Assembly: GCF_051020765.1 (NCBI RefSeq)
Contig: NW_027469104.1
Location: forward strand, 496,001-560,000
DNA: 64,000 nt
DNA from: Lasioglossum baleicum
Lineage: Eukaryota > Arthropoda > Insecta > Hymenoptera > Halictidae
Direction of reading: 5' to 3'
The notes below the pieces were generated by a model, which saw nothing but the letters and a program-made list of their open reading frames with translations, did no database searches and had not been told where the DNA came from. Position 1 is the stretch's first letter. Each line of letters starts with the position of its first letter. Below, one piece after another: positions 8,693 through 22,200 of this stretch. The position numbers and the translations under genes are program-made.

Positions 8693-11600
8693 TTATGCGT
8701 TATTCGTTATGGGTTATGCGTTATGCGTTATGGGTTATGCGTTATGCGTTATGCGTTATGCGTTATGCGTTATGCGTTATGCGTTATGCGTTATGCGTTA
8801 TGCGTCATGCATTATGCGTTATGCGTTATCCGTTATGCGTTATGCGTTATGCGATATGCGTCATGCGTTAAGCGTTATGCGTTATGCATTATGCGTTATG
8901 CGTTATGCGTTATGCGTTATGCGTTATGCGTTATGCGTTATGCGTTATGCGTTATGCGTTATGCGTTATGCGTTATGCGTTATGCGTTATGCGTTATGCG
9001 TTATGCGTTATGCGTTATGCGTTATGCGTTATGCGTTATGCGTTATGCGTTATGCGTTATGCGTTATGCGTTATGCGTTATGCGTTATGCGTTATGCGTT
9101 ATGCGTTATGCGTTATGCGTTATGCGTTATGCGTTATGCGTTATGCGTTATGCGTTATGCGTTATGCGTTATGCGTTATGCGTTATGCGTTATGCGTTAT
9201 GCGTTATGCGTTATGCGTTATGCGTTATGCGTTATGCGTTATGCGTTATGCGTTATGCGTTATGCGTTATGCGTTATGCGTTATGAGTAATGTGTCATGC
9301 GTTATGCGTTATGGACTATGCTTTATGCGTTATGCGTTATGGGTTATCCGTTATGCGTCATGCGTTATCCGTTATGCGTTATGCGTTATGCGTTATGCGT
9401 TATCCGTTATGCGTTATCCGTTATGCGTTACGCGTTATGCGTTATGCGTTATGCGTTATGCGTTATGCGTTAAGCGTTATACGTTATGCGATATGCGTTA
9501 TTCGTTATGCGTTATGCGTTATGCGTTATGCGTTATGCGTTATGCGTTATGCGTTATGCGTTATGCGTTATGCGTTATGCGTTATGCGTTATGCGTTATG
9601 CGTTATGCGTTATGCGTTATGCGTCATGCGTCATGCGTCATGCGTCATGCGATATGCGTTATGCGTTATGGGTTATCCGTTATGCGTCATGCGTTATCCG
9701 TTATGCGTTATGCGTTATGCGTTATGCGTTATGCGTTATCCGTTATGCGTTATCCGTTATGCGTTACGCGTTATGCGTTATGCGTCATGCGTCATGCGTT
9801 ATGCGTTATGCGTTATGCGTTATGCGTTATGCGTTATGCGTAATGCGTTATGCGTTATGCGTTATGCGTTATGCGTTATGCGTTATGCGTTATGCGTTAT
9901 GCGTTATGCGTTATGCGTTATGCGTTATGCGTTACGCGTTACGCGTTATGCGTTATGCGTTATGCGTTATGCGTTATGCGTTATGCGTTATGCGTTATGC
10001 GTTATGCGTTATGCGTTATGCGTTATGCGTTATGCGTTATGCGTTATGCGTTATGCGTTATGCGTTATGCGTTATGCGTTATGCGTTATGCGTAATGCGT
10101 TATGAGTAATGTGTCATGCGTTATGCGTTATGGACTATGCTTTATGCGTTATGCGTTATGGGTTATCCGTTATGCGTCATGCGTTATCCGTTATGCGTTA
10201 TGCGTTATGCGTTATGCGTTATCCGTTATGCGTTATCCGTTATGCGTTACGCGTTATGCGTTATGCGTTATGCGTTATGCGTTATGCGTTATGCGTTATG
10301 CGTTATGCGTTAAGCGTTATACGTTATGCGATATGCGTTATTCGTTATGCGTTATGCGTTATGCTTTATGCGTTATGCGTTATGCATTATGCGTTATCCG
10401 TTATGCGTTATGCGTTATGCGTAATGCGTTATGAGTAATGTGTCATGCGTTATGCGTTATGCGTTATTCGTTAAGCGTTATGCTTTATGCGTTATGCGTT
10501 ATGCGTTATGCGTTATGCGTTATGCGTTATGCGTTATGCGTTATGCGTTATGCGTTATGCGTTATGCGTTATGCGTTATGCGTTATGCGTTATGCGTTAT
10601 GCGTTATGCGTTATGCGTTATGCGTTATGCGTTATGCGTTATGCGTTATGCGTTATGCGTTATGCGTTATGCGTTATGCGTTATGCGTTATGCGTTATGC
10701 GTTATGCGTTATGCGTTACGCGTTACGCGTTACGCGTTATGCGTTATGCGTTATGCGTTATGCGTTATGCGTTATGCGTTATGCGTTATGCGTTATGCGT
10801 TATGCGTTATCCGTTATGCGTTACGCGTTATGCGTTATGCGTTATGCGTCATGCGTCATGCGTTATCCGTTATGCGTTATGCATTATGCGTTATCCGTTA
10901 TGCGTTATGCGTTATGCGTAATGCGTTATGAGTAATGTGTCATGCGTTATGCGTTATGCGTTATTCGTTAAGCGTTATGCTTTATGCGTTATGCGTTATG
11001 CGTAATGCGTTATGAGTAATGTGTCATGCGTTATGCGTTATGGACTATGCTTTATGCGTTATGCGTTATGGGTTATCCGTTATGCGTCATGCGTTATCCG
11101 TTATGCGTTATGCGTTATGCGTTATGCGTTATCCGTTATGCGTTATCCGTTATGCGTTACGCGTTATGCGTTATGCGTTATGCGTTATGCGTTATGCGTT
11201 ATGCGTTATGCGTTATGCGTTATGCGTTAAGCGTTATACGTTATGCGATATGCGTTATTCGTTATGCGTTATGCGTTATGCGTTATGCGTTATGCGTTAT
11301 GCGTTATCCGTTATGCGTTACGCGTTATGCGTTATGCGTTATGCGTTATGCGTTATGCGTTATGCGTTATGCGTTATGCGTTAAGCGTTATACGTTATGC
11401 GATATGCGTTATTCGTTATGCGTTATGCGTTATGCTTTATGCGTTATGCGTTATGCATTATGCGTTATCCGTTATGCGTTATGCGTTATGCGTAATGCGT
11501 TATGAGTAATGTGTCATGCGTTATGCGTTATGCGTTATGCGTTATGCGTTATGCGTTATGCGTTATGCGTTATGCGTTATGCGTTATGCGTTATGCGTTA

Positions 11601-14600
11601 TGCGTTATGCGTTATGCGTTATGCGTTATGCGTTATGCGTTATGCGTTATGCGTTATGCCTTATGCGTTATGCGTTATGCGTTATGCGTTATGCGTTATG
11701 CGTTATGCGTTATGCGTTATGCGTTATGCGTTATGCGTTATGCGTTATGCGTTATGCGTTATGCGTTATGCGTTATGCGTTATGCGTTATGCGTTATGCG
11801 TTATGCGTTATGCGTTATGCGTTATGCGTTATGCGTTATGCGTTATGCGTTATGCGTTATGCGTTATGCGTTATGCGTTATGCGTTATGCGTTATCCGTT
11901 ATGCGTTACGCGTTATGCGTTATGCGTTATGCGTTATGCGTCATGCGTTATCCGTTATGCGTTATGCGTTATGCGTTATGCGTTATGCGTTATGCGTTAT
12001 GCGTTATGCGTTATGCGTTATGCGTTATGCGTTATGCGTTATGCGTTATGCGTTATGCGTTATGCGTTATGCGTTATGCGTTATGCGTTATGCGTTATGC
12101 GTTATGCGTTATGCGTTATGCGTTATGCGTTATGCGTTATGCGTTATGCGTTATGCGTTATCCGTTATGCGTCATGCGTTATCCGTTATGCGTTATGCGT
12201 TATGCGTTATGCGTTATCCGTTATGCGTTATGCGTTATGCGTTACGCGTTACGCGTTATGCGTTATGCGTTATGCGTTATGCGTTACGCGTTATGCGTTA
12301 TGCGTTATGCGTTATGCGTTATGCGTTATGCGTTATGCGTTATGCGTTATGCGTTATGCGTTATGCGTTATGCGTTATGCGTTATGCGTTATGCGTTATG
12401 CGTTATGCGTTATGCGTTATGCGTTATGCGTTATGCGTTATGCGTTATGCGTTATGCGTTATGCGTTATGCGTTATGCGTTATGCGTTATGCGTTATGCG
12501 TTATGCGTTATGCGTTATGCGTTATGCGTTATGCGTTATGCGTTATGCGTTATGCGTTATGCGTTATGCGTTATGCGTTATGCGTTATGCGTTATGCGTT
12601 ATGCGTTATGCGTTATGCGTTATGCGTTATGCGTTATGCGTTATGCGTTATGCGTTATGCGTTATGCGTTATGCGTTAAGCATTATGACTTTTTCATTGA
12701 GCGTTATGCGTTATGACTTTTCCATTGAGCGTTATGCGTTATTCGTTATGGGTTATGCGTTATGCGTTATGGGTTATGCGTTATGCGTTATGCGTTATGC
12801 GTTATGCGTTATGCGTTATGCGTTATGCGTTATGCGTTATGCGTTATGCGTTATGCGTTATGCGTTATGCGTTATGCGTTATGCATTATGCGTTAAGCGT
12901 TATCCGTTATGCGTTATGCGTTATGCGATATGCGTCATGCGTTAAGCGTTATGCGTTATGCATTATGCGTTATGCGTTATGCGTTATGCGTTATGCGTTA
13001 TGCGTTATGCGTTATGCGTTATGCGTTATGCGTTATGCGTTATGCGTTATGCGTTATGCGTTATGCGTTATGCGTTATGCGTTATGCGTTATGCGTTATG
13101 CGTTATGCGTTATGCGTTATGCGTTATGCGTTATGCGTTATGCGTTATGCGTTATGCGTTATGCGTTATGCGTTATGCGTTATGCGTTATGAGTAATGTG
13201 TCATGCGTTATGCGTTATGGACTATGCTTTATGCGTTATGCGTTATGGGTTATCCGTTATGCGTCATGCGTTATCCGTTATGCGTTATGCGTTATGCGTT
13301 ATGCGTTATCCGTTATGCGTTATCCGTTATGCGTTACGCGTTATGCGTTATGCGTTATGCGTTATGCGTTATGCGTTATGCGTTAAGCGTTATACGTTAT
13401 GCGATATGCGTTATTCGTTATGCGTTATGCGTTATGCGTTATGCGTTATGCGTTATGCGTTATGCGTTATGCGTTATGCGTTATGCGTTATGCGTTATGC
13501 GTTATGCGTTATGCGTTATGGGTTATCCGTTATGCGTCATGCGTTATCCGTTATGCGTTATGCGTTATGCGTTATGCGTTATCCGTTATGCGTTATCCGT
13601 TATGCGTTACGCGTTATGCGTTATGCGTTATGCGTTATGCGTTATGCGTTATGCGTTATGCGTTATGCGTTATGCGTTAAGCGTTATACGTTATGCGATA
13701 TGCGTTATTCGTTATGCGTTATGCGTTATGCTTTATGCGTTATGGGTTATGCATTATGCGTTATCCGTTATGCGTTATGCGTTATGCGTAATGCGTTATG
13801 AGTAATGTGTCATGCGTTATGCGTTATGCGTTATTCGTTAAGCGTTATGCTTTATGCGTTATGCGTTATGCGTTATGCGTTATGCGTTATGCGTTATGCG
13901 TTATGCGTTATGCGTTATGCGTTATGCGTTATGCGTTATGCGTTATGCGTTATGCGTTATGCGTTATGCGTTATGCGTTATGCGTTATGCGTTATGCGTT
14001 ATGCGTTATGCGTTATGCGTTATGCGTTATGCGTTATGCGTTATGCGTTATGCGTTATGCGTTATGCGTTATGCGTTATGCGTTATGCGTTATGCGTTAT
14101 GCGTTATGCGTTATGCGTTATGCGTTATGCGTTATGCGTTATGCGTTATGCGTTATGCGTTATGCGTTATGCGTTATGCGTTATGCGTTATGCGTTATGC
14201 GTTATGCGTTATGCGTTATGCGTTATGCGTCATGCGTTATCCGTTATGCGTTATGCGTTATGCGTTATGCGTTATGCGTTATGCGTTATGCGTTATGCGT
14301 TATGCGTTATGCGTTATGCGTTATGCGTTATGCGTTATGCGTTATGCGTTATGCGTTATGCGTTATGCGTTATGCGTTATGCGTTATGCGTTATGCGTTA
14401 TGCGTTATGCGTTATGCGTTATGCGTTATGCGTTATGCGTTATGCGTTATGCGTTATGCGTTATGCGTTATGCGTTATCCGTTATGCGTCATGCGTTATC
14501 CGTTATCCGTTATGCGTTATGCGTTATGCGTTATCCGTTATGCGTTATCCGTTATGCGTTACGCGTTACGCGTTATGCGTTATGCGTTATGCGTTATGCG

Positions 14601-16080
14601 TTATGCGTTATGCGTTATGCGTTATGCGTTATGCGTTATGCGTTATGCGTTATGCGTTATGCGTTATGCGTTATGCGTTATGCGTTATGCGTTATGCGTT
14701 ATGCGTTATGCGTTATGCGTTATGCGTTATGCGTTATGCGTTATGCGTTATGCGTTATGCGTTATGCGTTATGCGTTATGCGTTATGCGTTATGCGTTAT
14801 GCGTTATGCGTTATGCGTTATGCGTTATGCGTTATGCGTTATGCGTTATGCGTTAAGCATTATGACTTTTTCATTGAGCGTTATGCGTTATGACTTTTCC
14901 ATTGAGCGTTATGCGTTATTCGTTATGGGTTATGCGTTATGCGTTATGGGTTATGCGTTATGCGTTATGCGTTATGCGTTATGCGTTATGCGTTATGCGT
15001 TATGCGTTATGCGTTATGCGTTATGCATTATGCGTTATGCGTTATCCGTTATGCGTTATGCGTTATGCGATATGCGTCATGCGTTAAGCGTTATGCGTTA
15101 TGCGTTATGCGTTATGCGTTATGCGTTATGCGTTATGCGTTATGCGTTATGCGTTATGCGTTATGCGTTATGCGTTATGCGTTATGCGTTATGCGTTATG
15201 CGTTATGCGTTATGCGTTATGCGTTATGCGTAATGCGTTATGCGTTATGCGTTATGCGTTATGCGTTATGCGTTATGCGTTATGCGTTATGCGTTATGCG
15301 TTATGCGTTATGCGTTATGCGTTATGCGTTATGCGTTATGCGTTATGCGTTATGCGTTATGCGTTATGCGTTATGCGTTATGCGTTATGCGTTATGCGTT
15401 ATGCGTTATGCGTTATGCGTTATGCGTTATGCGTTATGCGTTATGCGTTATGCGTTATGCGTTATGCGTTATGCGTTATGCGTTATGCGTTATGCGTTAT
15501 GCGTTATGCGTTATGCGTTATGCGTCATGCGTCATGCGTTATGCGTTATGCGTTATGCGTTATGCGTTATGCGTTATGCGTTATGCGTTATGCGTTATGC
15601 GTTATGCGTTATGCGTTATGCGTTATGCGTTATGCGTTATGCGTTATGCGTTATGCGTTATTCGTTATGCGTTATGCGTTATGCGTTATGCGTTATGCGT
15701 TATGCGTTATGCGTTATGCGTTATGCGTTATGCGTTATCCGTTATGCGTCATGCGTTATCCGTTATCCGTTATGCGTTATGCGTTATGCGTTATCCGTTA
15801 TGCGTTATCCGTTATGCGTTACGCGTTACGCGTTATGCGTTATGCGTTATGCGTTATGCGTTATGCGTTATGCGTTATGCGTTATGCGTTATGCGTTATG
15901 CGTTATGCGTTATGCGTTATGCGTTATGCGTTATGCGTTATGCGTTATGCGTTATGCGTTATGCGTTATGCGTTATGCGTTATGCGTTATGCGTTATGCG
16001 TTATGCGTTATGCGTTATGCGTTATGCGTTATGCGTTATGCGTTATGCGTTATGCGTTATGCGTTATGCGTTATGCGTTT

Positions 16081-16251
16081 GTGTTATGCGTTGTGCTTTA
16101 CGGGTTATGCGATATGCGTTATGCGTTATGACTTTTTCATTGAGCGTTATGCGTTATGCGTAATGCGTTATGCATTATGCGTTATGCGTTATGCGTAATG
16201 CGTTATGAGTAATGTGTCATGCGTTATGCGTTATGGACTATGCTTTATGCG
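16081..16251 (+). repeat. Composite cassette D+A+C, intact reference copy
   Basis: This run joins three recurring non-heptamer pieces: D (GTGTTATGCGTTGTG, then CTTTACGGG, 16081-16118), A (GACTTTTTCATTGAG at 16130 with TAATGCG and TGCATTATGCG variants), and C (GAGTAATGTGTCATGCG at 16207, then GGACTATGCTTTATGCG). Cassette A copies begin at about 144, 16130, 18818, 19931, 23283, 24536, 28659, 30710, 32606, 35812, 36302, 39248, 41130, 43776, 44927, 46327, 56169, 60705, 61090 and 61251. Shortened forms are at 35266 and 37820. D precedes A at a fixed 49 bp in many of them. C also occurs alone, as at 9285, 10102, 13192 and 48369. This copy shows the empty site of the BEL insertion. Confidence 0.88.
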
Positions 16252-19200
16252 TTATGCGTTGTGGGTTATCCGTTATGCGTCATGCGTTATCCGTTATGCG
16301 TTATGCGTTATGCGTTATGCGTTATCCGTTATGCGTTATCCGTTATGCGTTACGCGTTATGCGTTATGCGTTATGCGTTATGCGTTAAGCGTTATACGTT
16401 ATGCGTTATGCGTTATGCGTTATGCGTTATGCGTTATGCGTTATGCGTTATGCGTTATGCGTTATGCGTTATGCGTTATGCGTTATGCGTTATGCGTTAT
16501 GCGTTAAGCATTATGACTTTTTCATTGAGCGTTATGCGTTATGACTTTTCCATTGAGCGTTATGCGTTATTCGTTATGGGTTATGCGTTATGCGTTATGG
16601 GTTATGCGTTATGCGTTATGCGTTATGCGTTATGCGTTATGCGTTATGCGTTATGCGTTATGCGTTATGCGTTATGCGTTATGCATTATGCGTTATGAGT
16701 TATCCGTTATGCGTTATGCGTTATGCGATATGCGTCATGCGTTAAGCGTTATGCGTTATGCGTTATGCGTTATGCGTTATGCGTTATGCGTTATGCGTTA
16801 TGCGTTATGCGTTATGCGTTATGCGTTATGCGTTATGCGTTATGCGTTATGCGTTATGCGTTATGCGTTATGCGTTATGCGTTATGCGTTATGCGTTATG
16901 CGTTATGCGTAATGCGTTATGCGTTATGCGTTATGCGTTATGCGTTATGCGTTATGCGTTATGCGTTATGCGTTATGCGTTATGCGTTATGCGTTATGCG
17001 TTATGCGTTATGCGTTATGCGTTATGCGTTATGCGTTATGCGTTATGCGTTATGCGTTATGCGTTATGCGTTATGCGTTATGCGTTATGCGTTATGCGTT
17101 ATGCGTTATGCGTTATGCGTTATGCGTTATGCGTTATGCGTTAAGCATTATGACTTTTTCATTGAGCGTTATGCGTTATGACTTTTCCATTGAGCGTTAT
17201 GCGTTATTCGTTATGGGTTATGCGTTATGCGTTATGGGTTATGCGTTATGCGTTATGCGTTATGCGTTATGCGTTATGCGTTATGCGTTATGCGTTATGC
17301 GTTATGCGTTATGCGTTATGCGTTATGCGTTATGCGTTATGCGTTATGCGTTATGCGTTATCCGTTATGCGTTATGCGTTATGCGATATGCGTCATGCGT
17401 TAAGCGTTATGCGTTATGCGTTATGCGTTATGCGTTATGCGTTATGCGTTATGCGTTATGCGTTATGCGTTATGCGTTATGCGTTATGCGTTATGCGTTA
17501 TGCGTTATGCGTTATGCGTTATGCGTTATGCGTTATGCGTTATGCGTTATGCGTTATGCGTTATGCGTTATGCGTTATGCGTTATGCGTAATGCGTTATG
17601 CGTTATGCGTTATGCGTTATGCGTTATGCGTTATGCGTTATGCGTTATGCGTTATGCGTTATGCGTTATGCGTTATGCGTTATGCGTTATGCGTTATGCG
17701 TTATGCGTTATGCGTTATGCGTTATGCGTTATGCGTTATGCGTTATGCGTTATGCGTTATGCGTTATGCGTTATGCGTTATGCGTTATGCGTTATGCGTT
17801 ATGCGTTATGCGTTATGCGTTATGCGTTATGCGTTATGCGTTATGCGTTATGCGTTATGCGTTATGCGTTATGCGTTATGCGTCATGCGTCATGCGTTAT
17901 GCGTTATGCGTTATGCGTTATGCGTTATGCGTTATGCGTTATGCGTTATGCGTTATGCGTTATGCGTTATGCGTTATGCGTTATGCGTTATGCGTTATGC
18001 GTTATGCGTTATGCGTTATTCGTTATGCGTTATGCGTTATGCGTTATGCGTTATGCGTTATGCGTTATGCGTTATGCGTTATGCGTTATGCGTTATGCGT
18101 TATGCGTTATGCGTTATGCGTTATGCGTTATGCGTTATGCGTTATGCGTTATGCGTTATGCGTTATGCGTTATGCGTTATGCGTTATGCGTTATGCGTTA
18201 TGCGTTATGCGTTATGCGTTATGCGTTATGCGTTATGCGTTATGCGTTATGCGTTATGAGTAATGTGTCATGCGTTATGCGTTATGGACTATGCTTTATG
18301 CGTTATGCGTTATGGGTTATCCGTTATGCGTCATGCGTTATCCGTTATGCGTTATGCGTTATGCGTTATCCGTTATGCGTTATCCGTTATGCGTTACGCG
18401 TTATGCGGTATGCGTTATGCGTTATGCGTTAAGCGTTATACGTTATGCGATATGCGTTATTCGTTATGCGTTATGCGTTATGCGTTATGCGTTATGCGTT
18501 ATGCGTTATGCGTTATGCGTTATGCGTTATGCGTTATGCGTTATGCGTTATGCGTTATGCGTTATGAATTATGCGTTATGCGTTATCCGTTATGCGTTAT
18601 GCGTTATGCGTTATGCGATATGCGTCATGTGTTAAGCGTTATGCGTTATGCATTATGCGATATCCGTTATGCGTTATGCGTTATGCGTTATGCGTTATGC
18701 GTTATGCGTTATGCGTTATGCGTTATGCGTTATGCGTTATGCGTTATGCGTTATGCGTTATGCGTTATGCGTTATGCGTTATGCGTTATGCGTTATGCGT
18801 TATGCGTTATGCGTTATGACTTTTTCATTGAGCGTTATGCGTTATGCGTAATGCGTTATGCATTATGCGTTATGCGTTATGCGTAATGCGTTATGAGTAA
18901 TGTGTCATGCGTTATGCGTTATGGACTATGCTTTATGCGTTATGCGTTGTGGGTTATCCGTTATGCGTTACGCGTTATGCGTTATGCGTTATGCGTTAAG
19001 CGTTATACGTTATGCGTTATGCGTTATGCGTTATGCGTTATGCGTTATGCGTTATGCGTTATGCGTTATGCGTTATGCGTTATGCGTTATGCGTTATGCG
19101 TTATGCGTTATGCGTTATGCGTTATGCGTTATGCGTTATGCGTTATGCGTTATGCGTTATGCGTTATGCGTTATGCGTTATGCGTTATGCGTTATGCGTT

Positions 19201-22200
19201 ATGCGTTATGCGTTATGCGTTATGCGTTATGCGTTATGCGTTATGCGTTATGCGTTATGCGTTATGCGTTATGCGTTATGCGTTATGCGTTATGCGTTAT
19301 GCGTTATGCGTTATGCGTTATGCGTTATGCGTTATGCGTTATGCGTTATGCGTTATGCGTTATGCGTTATGCGTTATGCGTTATGCGTTATGCGTTATGC
19401 GTTATGCGTTATGCGTTATGCGTTATGCGTTAAGCATTATGACTTTTTCATTGAGCGTTATGCGTTATGACTTTTCCATTGAGCGTTATGCGTTATTCGT
19501 TATGGGTTATGCGTTATGCGTTATGCGTAATGCGTTATGCATTATGCGTTATGCGTTATGCGTAATGCGTTATGAGTAATGTGTCATGCGTTATGCGTTA
19601 TGGACTATGCTTTATGCGTTATGCGTTGTGGGTTATGCGTTATGCGTTATGCGTTATGCGTTATGCATTATGCGATATCCGTTATGCGTTATGCGTTATG
19701 CGTAATGCGTTATGAGTAATGTGTCATGCGTTATGCGTTATGCGTTATTCGTTAAGCGTTATGCTTTATGCGTTATGCGTTATGCGTTATGCGTTATGCG
19801 TTATGCGTTATGCGTTATGCGTTATGCGTTATGCGTTATGCGTTATGCGTTATGCGTTATGCGTTATGCGTTATGCGTTATGTGTTATGCGTTGTGCTTT
19901 ACGGGTTATGCGATATGCGTTATGCGTTATGACTTTTTCATTGAGCGTTATGCGTTATGCGTAATGCGTTATGCATTATGCGTTATTCGTTATGCGTAAT
20001 GCGTTATGAGTAATGTGTCATGCGTTATGCGTTATGGACTATGCTTTATGCGTTATGCGTTGTGGGTTATCCGTTATGCGTTACGCGTTATGCGTTATGC
20101 GTTATGCGTTAAGCGTTATACGTTATGCGTTATGCGTTATGCGTTATGCGTTATGCGTTATGCGTTATGCGTTATGCGTTATGCGTTATGCGTTATGCGT
20201 TATGCGTTATGCGTTATGCGTTATGCGTTATGCGTTATGCGTTATGCGTTATGCGTTATGCGTTATGCGTTATGCGTTATGCGTTATGCGTTATGCGTTA
20301 TGCGTTATGCGTTATGCGTTATGCGTTATGCGTTATGCGTTATGCGTTATGCGTTATGCGTTATGCGTTATGCGTTATGCGTTATGCGTTATGCGTTATG
20401 CGTTATGCGTTATGCGTTATGCGTTATGCGTTATGCGTTATGCGTTATGCGTTATCCGTTATGCGTTATGCGTTATGCGTTATGCGTTATGCGTTATGCG
20501 TTATGCGTCATGCGTTATCCGTTATGCGTTATGCGTTATGCGTTATGCGTTATGCGTTATGCGTTATGCGTTATGCGTTATGCGTTATGCGTTATGCGTT
20601 ATGCGTTATGCGTTATGCGTTATGCGTTATGCGTTATGCGTTATGCGTTATGCGTTATGCGTTATGCGTTATGCGTTATGCGTTATGCGTTATGCGTTAT
20701 GCGTTATGCGTTATGCGTTATGCGTTATGCGTTATGCGTTATGCGTTATGCGTTATGCGTTATCCGTTATGCGTTATGCGTCATGCGTTATCCGTTATCC
20801 GTTATGCGTTATGCGTTATGCGTTATCCGTTATGCGTTATCCGTTATGCGTTACGCGTTACGCGTTATGCGTTATGCGTTATGCGTTATGCGTTATGCGT
20901 TATGCGTTATGCGTTATGCGTTATGCGTTATGCGTTATGCGTTATGCGTTATGCGTTATGCGTTATGCGTTATGCGTTATGCGTTATGCGTTATGCGTTA
21001 TGCGTTATGCGTTATGCGTTATGCGTTATGCGTTATGCGTTATGCGTTATGCGTTATGCGTTATGCGTTATGCGTTATGCGTTATGCGTTATGCGTTATG
21101 CGTTATGCGTTATGCGTTATGCGTTATGCGTTATGCGTTATGCGTTATGCGTTATGCGTTATGCGTTATGCGTTATGCGTTATGCGTTATGCGTTATGCG
21201 TTATGCGTTATGCGTTATGCGTTATGCGTTATGCGTTATGCGTTATGCGTTATGCGTTATGCGTTATGCGTTATGCGTTATGCGTTATGCGTTATGCGTT
21301 AAGCATTATGACTTTTTCATTGAGCGTTATGCGTTATGACTTTTCCATTGAGCGTTATGCGTTATTCGTTATGGGTTATGCGTTATGCGTTATGGGTTAT
21401 GCGTTATGCGTTATGCGTTATGCGTTATGCGTTATGCGTTATGCGTTATGCGTTATGCGTTATGCGTTATGCATTATGCGTTATGCGTTATCCGTTATGC
21501 GTTATGCGTTATGCGATATGCGTCATGCGTTAAGCGTTATGCGTTATGCGTTATGCGTTATGCGTTATGCGTTATGCGTTATGCGTTATGCGTTATGCGT
21601 TATGCGTTATGCGTTATGCGTTATGCGTTATGCGTTATGCGTTATGCGTTATGCGTTATGCGTTATGCGTTATGCGTTATGCGTTATGCGTTATGCGTTA
21701 TGCGTTATGCGTTATGCGTTATGCGTTATGCGTTATGCGTTATGCGTTATGCGTTATGCGTTATGCGTTATGCGTTATGCGTTATGCGTTATGCGTTATG
21801 CGTTATGCGTTATGCGTTATGCGTTATGCGTTATGCGTTATGCGTTATGCGTTATGCGTTATGCGTTATGCGTTATGCGTTATGCGTTATGCGTTATGCG
21901 TTATGCGTTATGCGTTATGCGTTATGCGTTATGCGTTATGCGTTATGCGTTATGCGTTATGCGTTATGCGTTATGCGTTATGCGTTATGCGTCATGCGTC
22001 ATGCGTTATGCGTTATGCGTTATGCGTTATGCGTTATGCGTTATGCGTTATGCGTTATGCGTTATGCGTTATGCGTTATGCGTTATGCGTTATGCGTTAT
22101 GCGTTATGCGTTATGCGTTATTCGTTATGCGTTATGCGTTATGCGTTATGCGTTATGCGTTATGCGTTATGCGTTATGCGTTATGCGTTATGCGTTATGC

